Position numbers and translations under genes: made by a program
In this document: piece by piece, positions 15,068-23,521 of the stretch
Layout of the letters: each line of letters begins with the position of its first letter
How positions within the stretch are numbered: the first letter of the stretch is position 1
NCBI GenBank assembly: GCA_947503765.1
Contig: CANNFA010000001.1
Coordinates: 434,001 to 498,000 of the forward strand
Direction: 5' to 3'
Source of the DNA: an uncultured Paracoccaceae bacterium
GTDB taxonomy: Bacteria; Pseudomonadota; Alphaproteobacteria; Rhodobacterales; Rhodobacteraceae
DNA length: 64,000 bases
Notes under the pieces: model-generated
Databases searched by the model: none
The model's input: only the letters and a program-made list of their open reading frames with translations
Told to the model about the DNA's origin: nothing

Positions 15068-15901
15068 CTAGGGCCAGATCCCGTAGGTGTTCTGGAAATA
15101 GGCGATGCAGCGCTTGTTCGCCTCGTCGCGGTCGGCGCCCTCGATCTGCGACATGTAAAGCGCGTCGGACACGCCGGCGGGGGTGTGCTGCGTGTCGAAC
15201 TGGCCGGCGACCACCCAGATCGGCACGCCCATCCGCGCCAGGTGCCCCGACAGCCACACATCGTCCACGGTCCAGACCACGGGCGGGATGTCGAACGCCG
15301 CGTCGTCGAAAAACTCGGGCCGCACCATCGCGCCGGCGAACCCCTCGAAACAGTCGACATAGCCCGACTGGCGGAACAGGCGGCGCACCGGCTCGCGCAG
15401 GAACTTGCGTTCCACCGGCGGGAACAGGAATTCCCAGACCATCCGCGCCTGGAATTTCAGATCAAGCGTGCGGCTGCGCCGGCGCGCCCGTGGCTGCGGG
15501 CGATCCAGCATCCGGCTCTGGCCATAGCGGTCCGCCTCGAACCCGGCGATGGCCAGGCACACGCCCGGATGGTCGCGCCGCGCATCGACATAGGTCTGCG
15601 CCCAATGCGGCTTGTAGCGGCGGTCGTCGTCGCACAGCAGGATGTCCACATCCTGCCCGCGATACTCCCTGGCGGCGTAGAGCACCTTGGTCGCGGGTCC
15701 GAGATCTTCGTCGCAGCGCACGATCTCGACGCCGCGCGGCACTTCGGGCAGGGTGCCGTCCCAGTCGGGAAAGCGGCGATAGCGGTGCGGGATGTAAAGC
15801 CGGATATGATCCACCTTCGCCTCCTGCCGCAGCAGGCAGTCCAGCGTCGGCCCCAGCAGGCCGAACCGCGGCGGGATCGACGACAGCGAAACGATCAGCA
15901 C
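15068..15901 (-). CDS. Glycosyltransferase-like protein (GT-A type), tandem paralogue 1
   Basis: A 277-residue paralogue of the next gene, sharing IVSLSSIPPRFG, YRRFPDWDGTLPEVPRGV, ILLCDDDRRYKPHW (candidate DxD), SGYVDCFEGFAGAMV, and WTVDDVWLSGHLARMGVPIW in the same order. The two copies have diverged mainly in the middle third, where this one carries an arginine-rich stretch (QPRARRRSRT). The tandem arrangement with no gap between the genes indicates an old duplication kept as a two-gene unit. The function is unassigned beyond the likely transferase fold. Confidence 0.72.
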   Translation of the reverse strand: MLIVSLSSIPPRFGLLGPTLDCLLRQEAKVDHIRLYIPHRYRRFPDWDGTLPEVPRGVEIVRCDEDLGPATKVLYAAREYRGQDVDILLCDDDRRYKPHWAQTYVDARRDHPGVCLAIAGFEADRYGQSRMLDRPQPRARRRSRTLDLKFQARMVWEFLFPPVERKFLREPVRRLFRQSGYVDCFEGFAGAMVRPEFFDDAAFDIPPVVWTVDDVWLSGHLARMGVPIWVVAGQFDTQHTPAGVSDALYMSQIEGADRDEANKRCIAYFQNTYGIWP

Positions 15902-16168
15902 CGGCGCGCTCCGGCGCGGCCGATCGGGCGGAATGTGGTGACGTCCAGTCGCATCGAAATCCCGTGTCCAGCAACCGTGCGCTTTTGGGTGGCGCGCCCG
16001 TGCTTGTCAAGCGATGCACCGCCCGCGAAAGCCCGCATCGCGCCCGAAAGCGCGTCGGGCGCAAGGGCTTTTCTGTCCGGGGCGCGTGACGTATAAGCGG
16101 CGGGCGCTGCACCGGGGCCGACCCGGACGCGGCACGCGAACGGGCCAAGCATTCGGGGCAATAACGAC

Positions 16169-16654
16169 ATGGCGAAACCGACGAACCAAGACGACACGGC
16201 CTTTGTCGAGGCGATGGCCGCGATCCTGCGCGAGAACGACCTTGCCGAGCTGGAGGTCGAGCGCGGCACCAAGGAGGACGGCAAGCTGAAGCTGCGCCTG
16301 TCGCGCGCGCCCCGCACCGCGCCCGCCGCTGCCCCGGCGCCGGCCGCCGCAGCCGCGCCCGCACCGGCCGCAGCCGCCGCCGAGCCGTCCCAGCCGGCCA
16401 GCGACGATCCCGCCGATCTGCCCGGCGCCGTGACCTCGCCCATGGTCGGCACCGTGTACCTGTCGCCCGAACCGGGCGCCGACGCCTTCGTCAAGGTCGG
16501 CGACCAGGTGGCCGAGGGGCAGACCCTGCTGATCGTCGAGGCGATGAAGACGATGAACCAGATCCCCTCGCCCCGCGCGGGCACGGTGCGCCGGGTGGTG
16601 GTCGAGGATGCCTCGCCCGTCGAGTTCGGCGCGCCGCTGATGGTCATCGAATAA
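16169..16654 (+). CDS. accB: Acetyl-CoA carboxylase biotin carboxyl carrier protein
   Basis: AccB carries biotin between the carboxylase and transferase sites in the first step of fatty acid synthesis. The protein has 161 residues: an N-terminal domain, an alanine/proline linker (about residues 50-75), and a C-terminal biotinyl domain. Biotin attaches to K127 in VEAMKTMNQ. It is followed by accC after one base, the usual accBC arrangement. The 267 bases upstream hold no gene and probably the promoter, although I could not pick out a clear -35/-10 pair. Confidence 0.97.
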   Translation: MAKPTNQDDTAFVEAMAAILRENDLAELEVERGTKEDGKLKLRLSRAPRTAPAAAPAPAAAAAPAPAAAAAEPSQPASDDPADLPGAVTSPMVGTVYLSPEPGADAFVKVGDQVAEGQTLLIVEAMKTMNQIPSPRAGTVRRVVVEDASPVEFGAPLMVIE

Positions 16655-16655
16655 G

Positions 16656-18002
16656 ATGTTCGACAAGATCCTGATCGCCAACCGGGGCGAGATCGCCCTG
16701 CGCGTCATCCGCGCCTGCCGCGAGATGGGCATCGCCAGCGTCGCCGTGCATTCCACCGCCGACAGCGACGCCATGCATGTGCGCATGGCCGACGAGGCGA
16801 TCTGCATCGGCCCGCCCTCGGCCGCGCAAAGCTATCTGTCGATCCCGTCGATCATCGCGGCCTGCGAGATCTCGGGCGCGCAGGCGATCCATCCCGGCTA
16901 TGGATTCCTGTCCGAGAACGCGAATTTCGTGCAGATCGTCGAGGATCACGAGATCGCGTTCATCGGCCCCCGGGCCGAGCATATCCGCACGATGGGCGAC
17001 AAGATCACCGCCAAGGAAACGATGCGCAAGCTGGGCGTGCCCTGCGTGCCGGGATCCGAAGGCGGCGTGCCCGACCTGGACGCGGCAATGCGGATCGGGG
17101 CCGAGATCGGCTATCCGGTGATCGTCAAGGCGACGGCGGGCGGCGGCGGGCGCGGCATGAAACTGGCCCGCAGCGCCGAGGAAATGGGCCATGCCTTTCC
17201 CACAGCGCGGGCCGAATCCAAGGCCGCCTTCGGCAATGACGAGGTCTATATCGAAAAATACCTCGGCAATCCGCGGCATATCGAGATCCAGGTGTTCGGC
17301 GACGGCAAGGGCGGCGCGGTACATCTGGGCGAGCGTGACTGCTCGTTGCAACGTCGCCACCAGAAGGTGTTCGAAGAAGCGCCCGGCCCCTCGATCGACG
17401 CCGCCACCCGCGCCCGGATCGGCAAGACCTGCGCCGACGCCGTGGCTGCCATCGGCTATGCCGGCGCCGGCACGATCGAGTTCCTCTACGAGGATGGCGA
17501 ATTCTATTTCATCGAGATGAACACCCGCCTTCAGGTCGAGCATCCGGTGACCGAGGCGGTCTTCGGCATCGACCTGGTGCAGGAACAGATCCGCGTTGCG
17601 GCCGGTCTGCCGATGTCGGTCCGGCAGGAGGATCTGGCGGTGAACGGCCACGCCATCGAGGTGCGCATCAACGCCGAGAAACTGCCGAATTTCGCGCCCT
17701 CGCCGGGCCGGATCACCCAGTACCACGCCCCCGGCGGGCTGGGCGTGCGGATGGATTCGGCGCTTTATGACGGCTACGCGATCCCGCCCTATTACGACAG
17801 CCTGATCGGCAAGCTGATCGTCCACGCGCCCGACCGCCCCGCCGCGCTGGCCCGGCTGCGCCGCGCGCTTGGCGAGCTGATCGTGGACGGTATCGACACC
17901 ACGGTGCCGCTGTTCGACGCGCTGCTGAACGAAGAGGCGGTGCAGACCGGCGACTACACGATCCACTGGCTGGAAAAATGGCTGGCCGAGAACCTGGGTT
18001 GA
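16656..18002 (+). CDS. accC: Acetyl-CoA carboxylase, biotin carboxylase subunit
   Basis: AccC carboxylates the biotin on AccB using ATP and bicarbonate. At 448 residues it is full length. It begins with the standard [17 protein letters not shown]. The ATP-grasp domain has the glycine loop [12 protein letters not shown], the EKYL and HIEIQV blocks, and [16 protein letters not shown] with the catalytic residues. The C-terminal domain follows the [10 protein letters not shown] motif. The start lies one base after the accB stop. Confidence 0.98.
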   Translation: MFDKILIANRGEIALRVIRACREMGIASVAVHSTADSDAMHVRMADEAICIGPPSAAQSYLSIPSIIAACEISGAQAIHPGYGFLSENANFVQIVEDHEIAFIGPRAEHIRTMGDKITAKETMRKLGVPCVPGSEGGVPDLDAAMRIGAEIGYPVIVKATAGGGGRGMKLARSAEEMGHAFPTARAESKAAFGNDEVYIEKYLGNPRHIEIQVFGDGKGGAVHLGERDCSLQRRHQKVFEEAPGPSIDAATRARIGKTCADAVAAIGYAGAGTIEFLYEDGEFYFIEMNTRLQVEHPVTEAVFGIDLVQEQIRVAAGLPMSVRQEDLAVNGHAIEVRINAEKLPNFAPSPGRITQYHAPGGLGVRMDSALYDGYAIPPYYDSLIGKLIVHAPDRPAALARLRRALGELIVDGIDTTVPLFDALLNEEAVQTGDYTIHWLEKWLAENLG

Positions 18003-18036
18003 GCGGGCCCGCATCCGCGATGCGGCCGGCAGCGCC

Positions 18037-18687
18037 ATGCACCCACGCCCCCCGGCCCTGACCCCCGAGACGCTGCTGCGCGCCTATGCTGCCGGGATTT
18101 TCCCGATGGCGGAGGCGGCGGACTCGGACGACGTGTTCTGGGTCGATCCGCGGCGGCGCGGGATCCTGCCGCTGGACGGCTTTCACATCTCGCGCTCGCT
18201 GGTCCGCCGGATCCGGCGCGGCGGCTATCAGGCCACGCTGAACCGCGATTTCGAGGGTGTTCTGTGGGGCTGCGCCGACCGCGACGAGACCTGGATCAAC
18301 GCGACCATCTTCGGGCTGTATACCGCGCTGCACCGGCGCGGGAACGCCCAGTCGATCGAGATCTGGCAGGACGGCGCGCTGGCCGGCGGCGTCTATGGCG
18401 TCACGCTTGGCGCGGCCTTCTTCGGCGAAAGCATGTTCTCGCGCCGGACCGATGCGTCGAAGCTCGCGCTTGCACATCTGACCGCGCATCTGGCGCGCTG
18501 CGGCTTCGTGCTGTTCGACACGCAGTTCGTGACCCCGCACCTCGCCGGTCTTGGCGCCATCGAGATCGACCGCGCCGCCTATCACCTGGCGCTGAACGCT
18601 GCCCTGGCCGCGCGGGCCGATTTCGACGCATATCCCGCCCCGCCGGACGGTCAGTCGATCCTGCAGGACAGAAGCCAGACATCGTAG
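18037..18687 (+). CDS. aat: Leucyl/phenylalanyl-tRNA--protein transferase
   Basis: Aat adds leucine or phenylalanine to proteins that begin with arginine or lysine, marking them for ClpS-ClpAP in the N-degron pathway. The 216-residue protein shows LLRAYAAGIFPMAE, FWVDPRRRGILPLD, the NRDFEGVLWGCADR block, TWINATIFGLYTALH, and the catalytic-region GGVYGVTLGAAFFGESMFSRRTDASK (given here as separate short motifs GGVYGVTLG, FFGESMFSR). It follows accC by 34 bases and is probably read with it. Its last 37 bases overlap the tail of the DUF2155 gene on the other strand. Confidence 0.95.
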   Translation: MHPRPPALTPETLLRAYAAGIFPMAEAADSDDVFWVDPRRRGILPLDGFHISRSLVRRIRRGGYQATLNRDFEGVLWGCADRDETWINATIFGLYTALHRRGNAQSIEIWQDGALAGGVYGVTLGAAFFGESMFSRRTDASKLALAHLTAHLARCGFVLFDTQFVTPHLAGLGAIEIDRAAYHLALNAALAARADFDAYPAPPDGQSILQDRSQTS

Positions 18688-19157
18688 CGCGCGTGATCCA
18701 TCGCGTTCAGCGCCGGCGACGAGGCGATCATCCAGCCCTGGAACAGCGGCTCTTCCTTGCCTTCGGGCCGGATCACGAGGAACGCATAGGCATCGCCCGA
18801 AGGGTTGCCTTCGGGATAGCGGCATTCGCCCAACGTGACCTGGATATGCCCGAAAGCCGCCGTCTGGCCGGGGGACAGGTCGAGATCGCGCACCTCGTTC
18901 GCCGCCCGGTCCAGCGCCCGGACCACGGCGCCGGCCGCGGTGACGGCGGCGATCTGCGGCTCTTCGGGGATATCCGGGTCGGGCACGAATTCGAGGTCGA
19001 GGTCGGGCTCCAGCAGGCTCTCGCCGTCCTCGCGCGGCATGGGCCGGATGATCGTGCCGTCATCCTCGGGCGGCACGATCAGGACCGAGCCGTCATCGGT
19101 CTGCGCCAGCGCCGGGCCGGCCCCCAGCGCAAGGGCCAGCAGGGCGGCGCGGATCAT
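18651..19157 (-). CDS. DUF2155 domain-containing exported protein
   Basis: A 168-residue protein with a signal peptide (residues 1-19, ending in ALAQ). An acidic proline-rich region follows, then the DUF2155 domain (about residues 75-168), with ALDRAANEVRDLDL and FQGWMIASSPALNAMDHARYDVWLLSC split across its end. The role of this domain is not established. In alphaproteobacteria it is encoded next to mlaD and NDUFA12 genes, as here. Its ATG overlaps the mlaD stop (ATGA). Confidence 0.85.
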   Translation of the reverse strand: MIRAALLALALGAGPALAQTDDGSVLIVPPEDDGTIIRPMPREDGESLLEPDLDLEFVPDPDIPEEPQIAAVTAAGAVVRALDRAANEVRDLDLSPGQTAAFGHIQVTLGECRYPEGNPSGDAYAFLVIRPEGKEEPLFQGWMIASSPALNAMDHARYDVWLLSCRID

Positions 19158-19621
19158 TGCCCGTCCTCCTCCGGCCCGCCGGCGACGAACTTGGTGAGCA
19201 GGGTGATCAGGCTGATCGCGGACTGGGTGTCGAGGATCTCGCCGCCCGGCTCGATCTCCTCCAGCATGCCGCCGGGAACCAGCTCGATGAAGGTGCCGCC
19301 CAGCAAGCCCTCGGACGCGATCACGATTGCGGTATCCTCGGGCAGGCGGATGTCCTTGTCGATCACCAGAGAGGTTTCCGCGCGGAAGGTCTGCGGGTTC
19401 AGGTCCAGCGCGGTCACCGTGCCGACCTTCACGCCCGCCATGCGCACATCCGTGCCGACCGACACCCCCTCGACCGAGCGGAACGACGCGGTATAGGGCG
19501 ATCGGTCGCCCCCCGACGTGCCGCCGATCAGGCCGGATACCTGGCCGGCATAGAACAGGAACCCCGCGGCGACGGCCAGAACGACCCCGCCGACAAGCAC
19601 TTCGGATACGCGTTCTGCCAT
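19154..19621 (-). CDS. mlaD: Phospholipid-transport MCE protein MlaD
   Basis: A 155-residue protein with an N-terminal membrane anchor (about residues 8-32) and one MCE domain (about residues 40-120: GVSVGTDVRMAGVKVGTV, ASEGLLGGTFIEL). MlaD forms the periplasmic hexamer of the Mla system that moves phospholipids between the membranes. The other mla genes (mlaE, mlaF) are not in the window, as is usual for this synteny block in alphaproteobacteria. The stop overlaps the next gene and the start is 3 bases after the NDUFA12 reading frame begins upstream. Confidence 0.92.
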   Translation of the reverse strand: MAERVSEVLVGGVVLAVAAGFLFYAGQVSGLIGGTSGGDRSPYTASFRSVEGVSVGTDVRMAGVKVGTVTALDLNPQTFRAETSLVIDKDIRLPEDTAIVIASEGLLGGTFIELVPGGMLEEIEPGGEILDTQSAISLITLLTKFVAGGPEEDGQ

Positions 19622-19624
19622 CGG

Positions 19625-20008
19625 TTACTCCGGCTGCCAGGCCTCGTAGTCGCGCCGCTCCACAGGGTCGGGGCGCCGGATCGAGCCGGGCGGCGCATAG
19701 GCCAGCATCGTGCCGGTCAGGTTCTCCTGGTGCGGAATTTCCCAGGATTTGCGCGGCAGCGTCTTGGCCGAGGGCGGATCGGCGAAGGTGTGGTGCAGCC
19801 AGCCATGCCACTCGGCATTGACGCGGCTCGCCTCGGCCTCGCCGTTGAAGATCACCCAACGGCGCTTGCCGCCGGCGGTCTGGTAATACTTGTTGCCCTC
19901 GTCATCCTCGCCGACCAGCGTGCCCTTGCGCCAGGTCCACAGCTGGGTGTTCAGCGTCTGGCCATTCCACCATGTGACGGCGCGCAGCAGCGTGTTCAGA
20001 ATGCCCAT
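19625..20008 (-). CDS. NDUFA12 family subunit of NADH:ubiquinone oxidoreductase
   Basis: A 127-residue homologue of the complex I accessory subunit NDUFA12 (B17.2), found in alphaproteobacteria and mitochondria. Family blocks are [49 protein letters not shown], and [10 protein letters not shown]. The start at 20008 (MGILNTLLR) is chosen from homology. An earlier in-frame start at 20080 lacks family similarity. It leads a three-gene unit with mlaD and the DUF2155 gene. Confidence 0.94.
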   Translation of the reverse strand: MGILNTLLRAVTWWNGQTLNTQLWTWRKGTLVGEDDEGNKYYQTAGGKRRWVIFNGEAEASRVNAEWHGWLHHTFADPPSAKTLPRKSWEIPHQENLTGTMLAYAPPGSIRRPDPVERRDYEAWQPE

Positions 20009-20097
20009 CGGCACCTCCGCAATTTCCCGCGTCAGGTATGGCCCAACCGCGCACCGAGGTCCAGTGCTTCCCCGCCGCACCCGCGCCGCCCGGCCCG

Positions 20098-20163
20098 GCT
20101 TCTTCGGTTCGCAAATATCCCGGGGGAGTCCCGGCCCGCGGCCGGGACGGGGGCAGCGCCCCC

Positions 20164-20164
<1 letters not shown>
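20098..20164. repeat. Intergenic repeat, family A (subtype 2, minus orientation)
   Basis: Read on the minus strand: GGGGGC-agc-GCCCCC hairpin at the clpX stop, a second hairpin (GTCCCGGCC/GGCCGGGAC, 20129-20137 with 20141-20149), then CCCCCGGGATATTTG and AACCGAAGAAG. It lies just after clpX and probably ends its transcript. Confidence 0.75.
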
Positions 20165-21426
<1,262 letters not shown>

Positions 21427-21592
21427 GTCTAAACCTCTGAGTCGGTTGACTCTGCGGCGCGGTTCGCCGCACTCGATCCGAATATTCCCGCCATCGGCGC
21501 AAGCCTAGGGCACGCACCATTCGGGTACAACGCCAAAATGCCGCGCGCCCGGGACCGCGGGCGGGAAGATGCCCCTGCCGGCCGCCCCGCGA

Positions 21593-22228
21593 TCAGCTGT
21601 CTCCTTCGGGCACGGCGCGGCTTTCCACGATCTCGTCGAGATGGCCCCATTCCAGCGCCTCCTGCGGCGACATGAAATTGTCGCGCTCGAGCGCGGCTTC
21701 CACCGCCTCCACCGGCTGGCCGGAATGTTTCGAGTAGATCTCGTTCAGCCGCTTCTTCAGCTTCTGCGTCTCCTCGGCATGGATCATGATGTCGGTCGCC
21801 TGGCCCTGGTAGCCGCCCGAGGGCTGGTGCACCATGATGCGCGAATTGGGCAGGGCAAAGCGCATCTTGGGCGCGCCGGCACAGGCCAGAAGCGAGCCCA
21901 TCGACGCCGCCTGCCCGACGATCAGCGTGCTGACCGGCGGGCGCACGTATTGCATCGTGTCGTAGATCGACAGCCCCGATGTCACCACGCCGCCGGGGCT
22001 GTTGATGTACATCGAGATTTCCTTTTTCGGGTTCTCCGATTCCAGGAACAGAAGCTGCGCGACCACCAGGGTCGACATGCCGTCATGCACCGGGCCGTTC
22101 AGGAAGATGATCCGTTCCTTCAGCAGCCGCGAGAAGATGTCGTAGGCGCGCTCGCCCCGGCTGGTCTGTTCGACCACCATGGGAACGAGGTTGTTCATGT
22201 AGTGCTTGTACTGATCGATCGGATCCAT
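21593..22228 (-). CDS. clpP: ATP-dependent Clp protease proteolytic subunit ClpP
   Basis: ClpP forms the double-ring peptidase that degrades substrates delivered by ClpX or ClpA. The protein has 211 residues with the catalytic serine S109 in GQAASMGS and H134 in [10 protein letters not shown]. The family line [13 protein letters not shown] and the SKHSGQPVE block are present. The start at 22228 ([16 protein letters not shown]) is preferred to an in-frame ATG at 22255. It is divergent from deoC across a 213-base gap. Confidence 0.98.
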   Translation of the reverse strand: MDPIDQYKHYMNNLVPMVVEQTSRGERAYDIFSRLLKERIIFLNGPVHDGMSTLVVAQLLFLESENPKKEISMYINSPGGVVTSGLSIYDTMQYVRPPVSTLIVGQAASMGSLLACAGAPKMRFALPNSRIMVHQPSGGYQGQATDIMIHAEETQKLKKRLNEIYSKHSGQPVEAVEAALERDNFMSPQEALEWGHLDEIVESRAVPEGDS

Positions 22229-22441
22229 CGTGCCGCCTGCCTTTATTGTCCGCACCGGTCTACCCGGCGACTGTGAACAGAGTCTTAGTCACGCCAAAAA
22301 CCGGCTGCAAGGGCATGGGGTGCGAATCGCGGCGCATGGACCCGGCCCGTGCGCCGCACGGGCGCCCGCGCGGCGGCCGGTTGCCAACACCCCGCCCCCA
22401 TGCCACCTTTCGGCGGTCAGCGGGAACCACGAGGAGCCGCC

Positions 22442-23467
22442 ATGCACGACCCTGCCCAGACCGCTTCCGACCGGGCCGCCCACGGCGCCGCCGCGCAAGG
22501 CGGCGCGCAATTGCCGCAGGTCCACGAGACCTGCAATCCCGGCATGGCGCTGGATCTCGACTGGGTGCTGTCGGCAGAGGCCAACACCTCTGCCATCGAG
22601 CGCCGCGCCGCCACCCTGCCCGGCCGCCGCAGCGTCAAGAAGGAGTGGCAGGCGGCATGGCTGTGCCGCGCGATCACGCTGATCGACCTGACGACTCTGG
22701 CCGGCGACGACACGCCCGGCCGGGTGCGCCGGCTATGCGCCAAGGCGATGGCGCCGGTGCGGCAGGACATCCTGGACGCGCTGGAAATGGGGCCGATCAC
22801 CACCGGCGCGGTCTGCGTCTATCACGACATGGTGAAGACGGCGGCAGAGGCGCTGGACGGCTCGGGCGTGCCGGTCGCGGCAGTGTCCACCGGGTTTCCC
22901 GCCGGGCTGTCGCCACTGAACCTGCGCATCGCCGAGATCGGCGAGAGCGTCCGCGCCGGGGCGGACGAGATCGACATCGTGATCTCGCGCCGGCACGTCC
23001 TGACCGGCAACTGGCAGGCGCTGTACGACGAGATGCGCGCCTTCCGCGCGGCCTGCGGCGAAGCGCATGTGAAGGCGATCCTGGCGACCGGAGAGCTGGG
23101 ATCCCTGCGCAACGTGGCGCGCGCCAGCCTGGTCTGCATGATGGGCGGGGCCGATTTCATCAAGACATCCACCGGCAAGGAGGCCGTCAACGCCACCCTG
23201 CCGGTCAGCCTCGTGATGATCCGCGCGCTGCGCGACTACCACGAGCGGACGGGATACCGCATCGGCTACAAGCCCGCCGGCGGGATCTCGAAGGCGAAGG
23301 ACGCGCTGACCTATCTGGCGCTGATCAAGGACGAGCTGGGCGAGCGGTGGCTCAGGCCCGATCTGTTCCGCTTCGGCGCCTCGTCGCTGCTGGGCGATAT
23401 CGAGCGGCAGTTGGAGCACCACGTCACGGGCCGGTATTCGGCCGGCTGGCGCCACGCGATGGGCTGA
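22442..23467 (+). CDS. deoC: Deoxyribose-phosphate aldolase
   Basis: DeoC splits 2-deoxyribose 5-phosphate into acetaldehyde and glyceraldehyde 3-phosphate. The 341-residue protein is the longer form of the family. The Schiff-base lysine is K211 (HVKAILATGEL), the proton-relay lysine K241 (FIKTSTGK), and D178 lies in ADEIDIVI. The ATG at 22442 has GAGGAG 6 bases upstream. It pairs with the downstream ALDH16 gene, which could oxidise the acetaldehyde formed. The deoA/deoB genes that supply its substrate are at 43394-45903. Confidence 0.96.
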   Translation: MHDPAQTASDRAAHGAAAQGGAQLPQVHETCNPGMALDLDWVLSAEANTSAIERRAATLPGRRSVKKEWQAAWLCRAITLIDLTTLAGDDTPGRVRRLCAKAMAPVRQDILDALEMGPITTGAVCVYHDMVKTAAEALDGSGVPVAAVSTGFPAGLSPLNLRIAEIGESVRAGADEIDIVISRRHVLTGNWQALYDEMRAFRAACGEAHVKAILATGELGSLRNVARASLVCMMGGADFIKTSTGKEAVNATLPVSLVMIRALRDYHERTGYRIGYKPAGGISKAKDALTYLALIKDELGERWLRPDLFRFGASSLLGDIERQLEHHVTGRYSAGWRHAMG

Positions 23468-23474
23468 GGCCGCG

Positions 23475-23520
23475 CCCGGCGGACCCGCCGGGATCTTGCG
23501 TATTTGAAACGAGAAGAAGC
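23475..23520. repeat. Intergenic repeat, family A (subtype 2), supplying the ribosome-binding site of the next gene
   Basis: Hairpin CCCGGCGG (23475-23482) / CCGCCGGG (23485-23492), then TATTTGAAAC and GAGAAGAAG directly before the ALDH ATG at 23522. The purine-rich tail of the repeat is in the place of the ribosome-binding site. Confidence 0.7.
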
Positions 23521-23521
23521 C

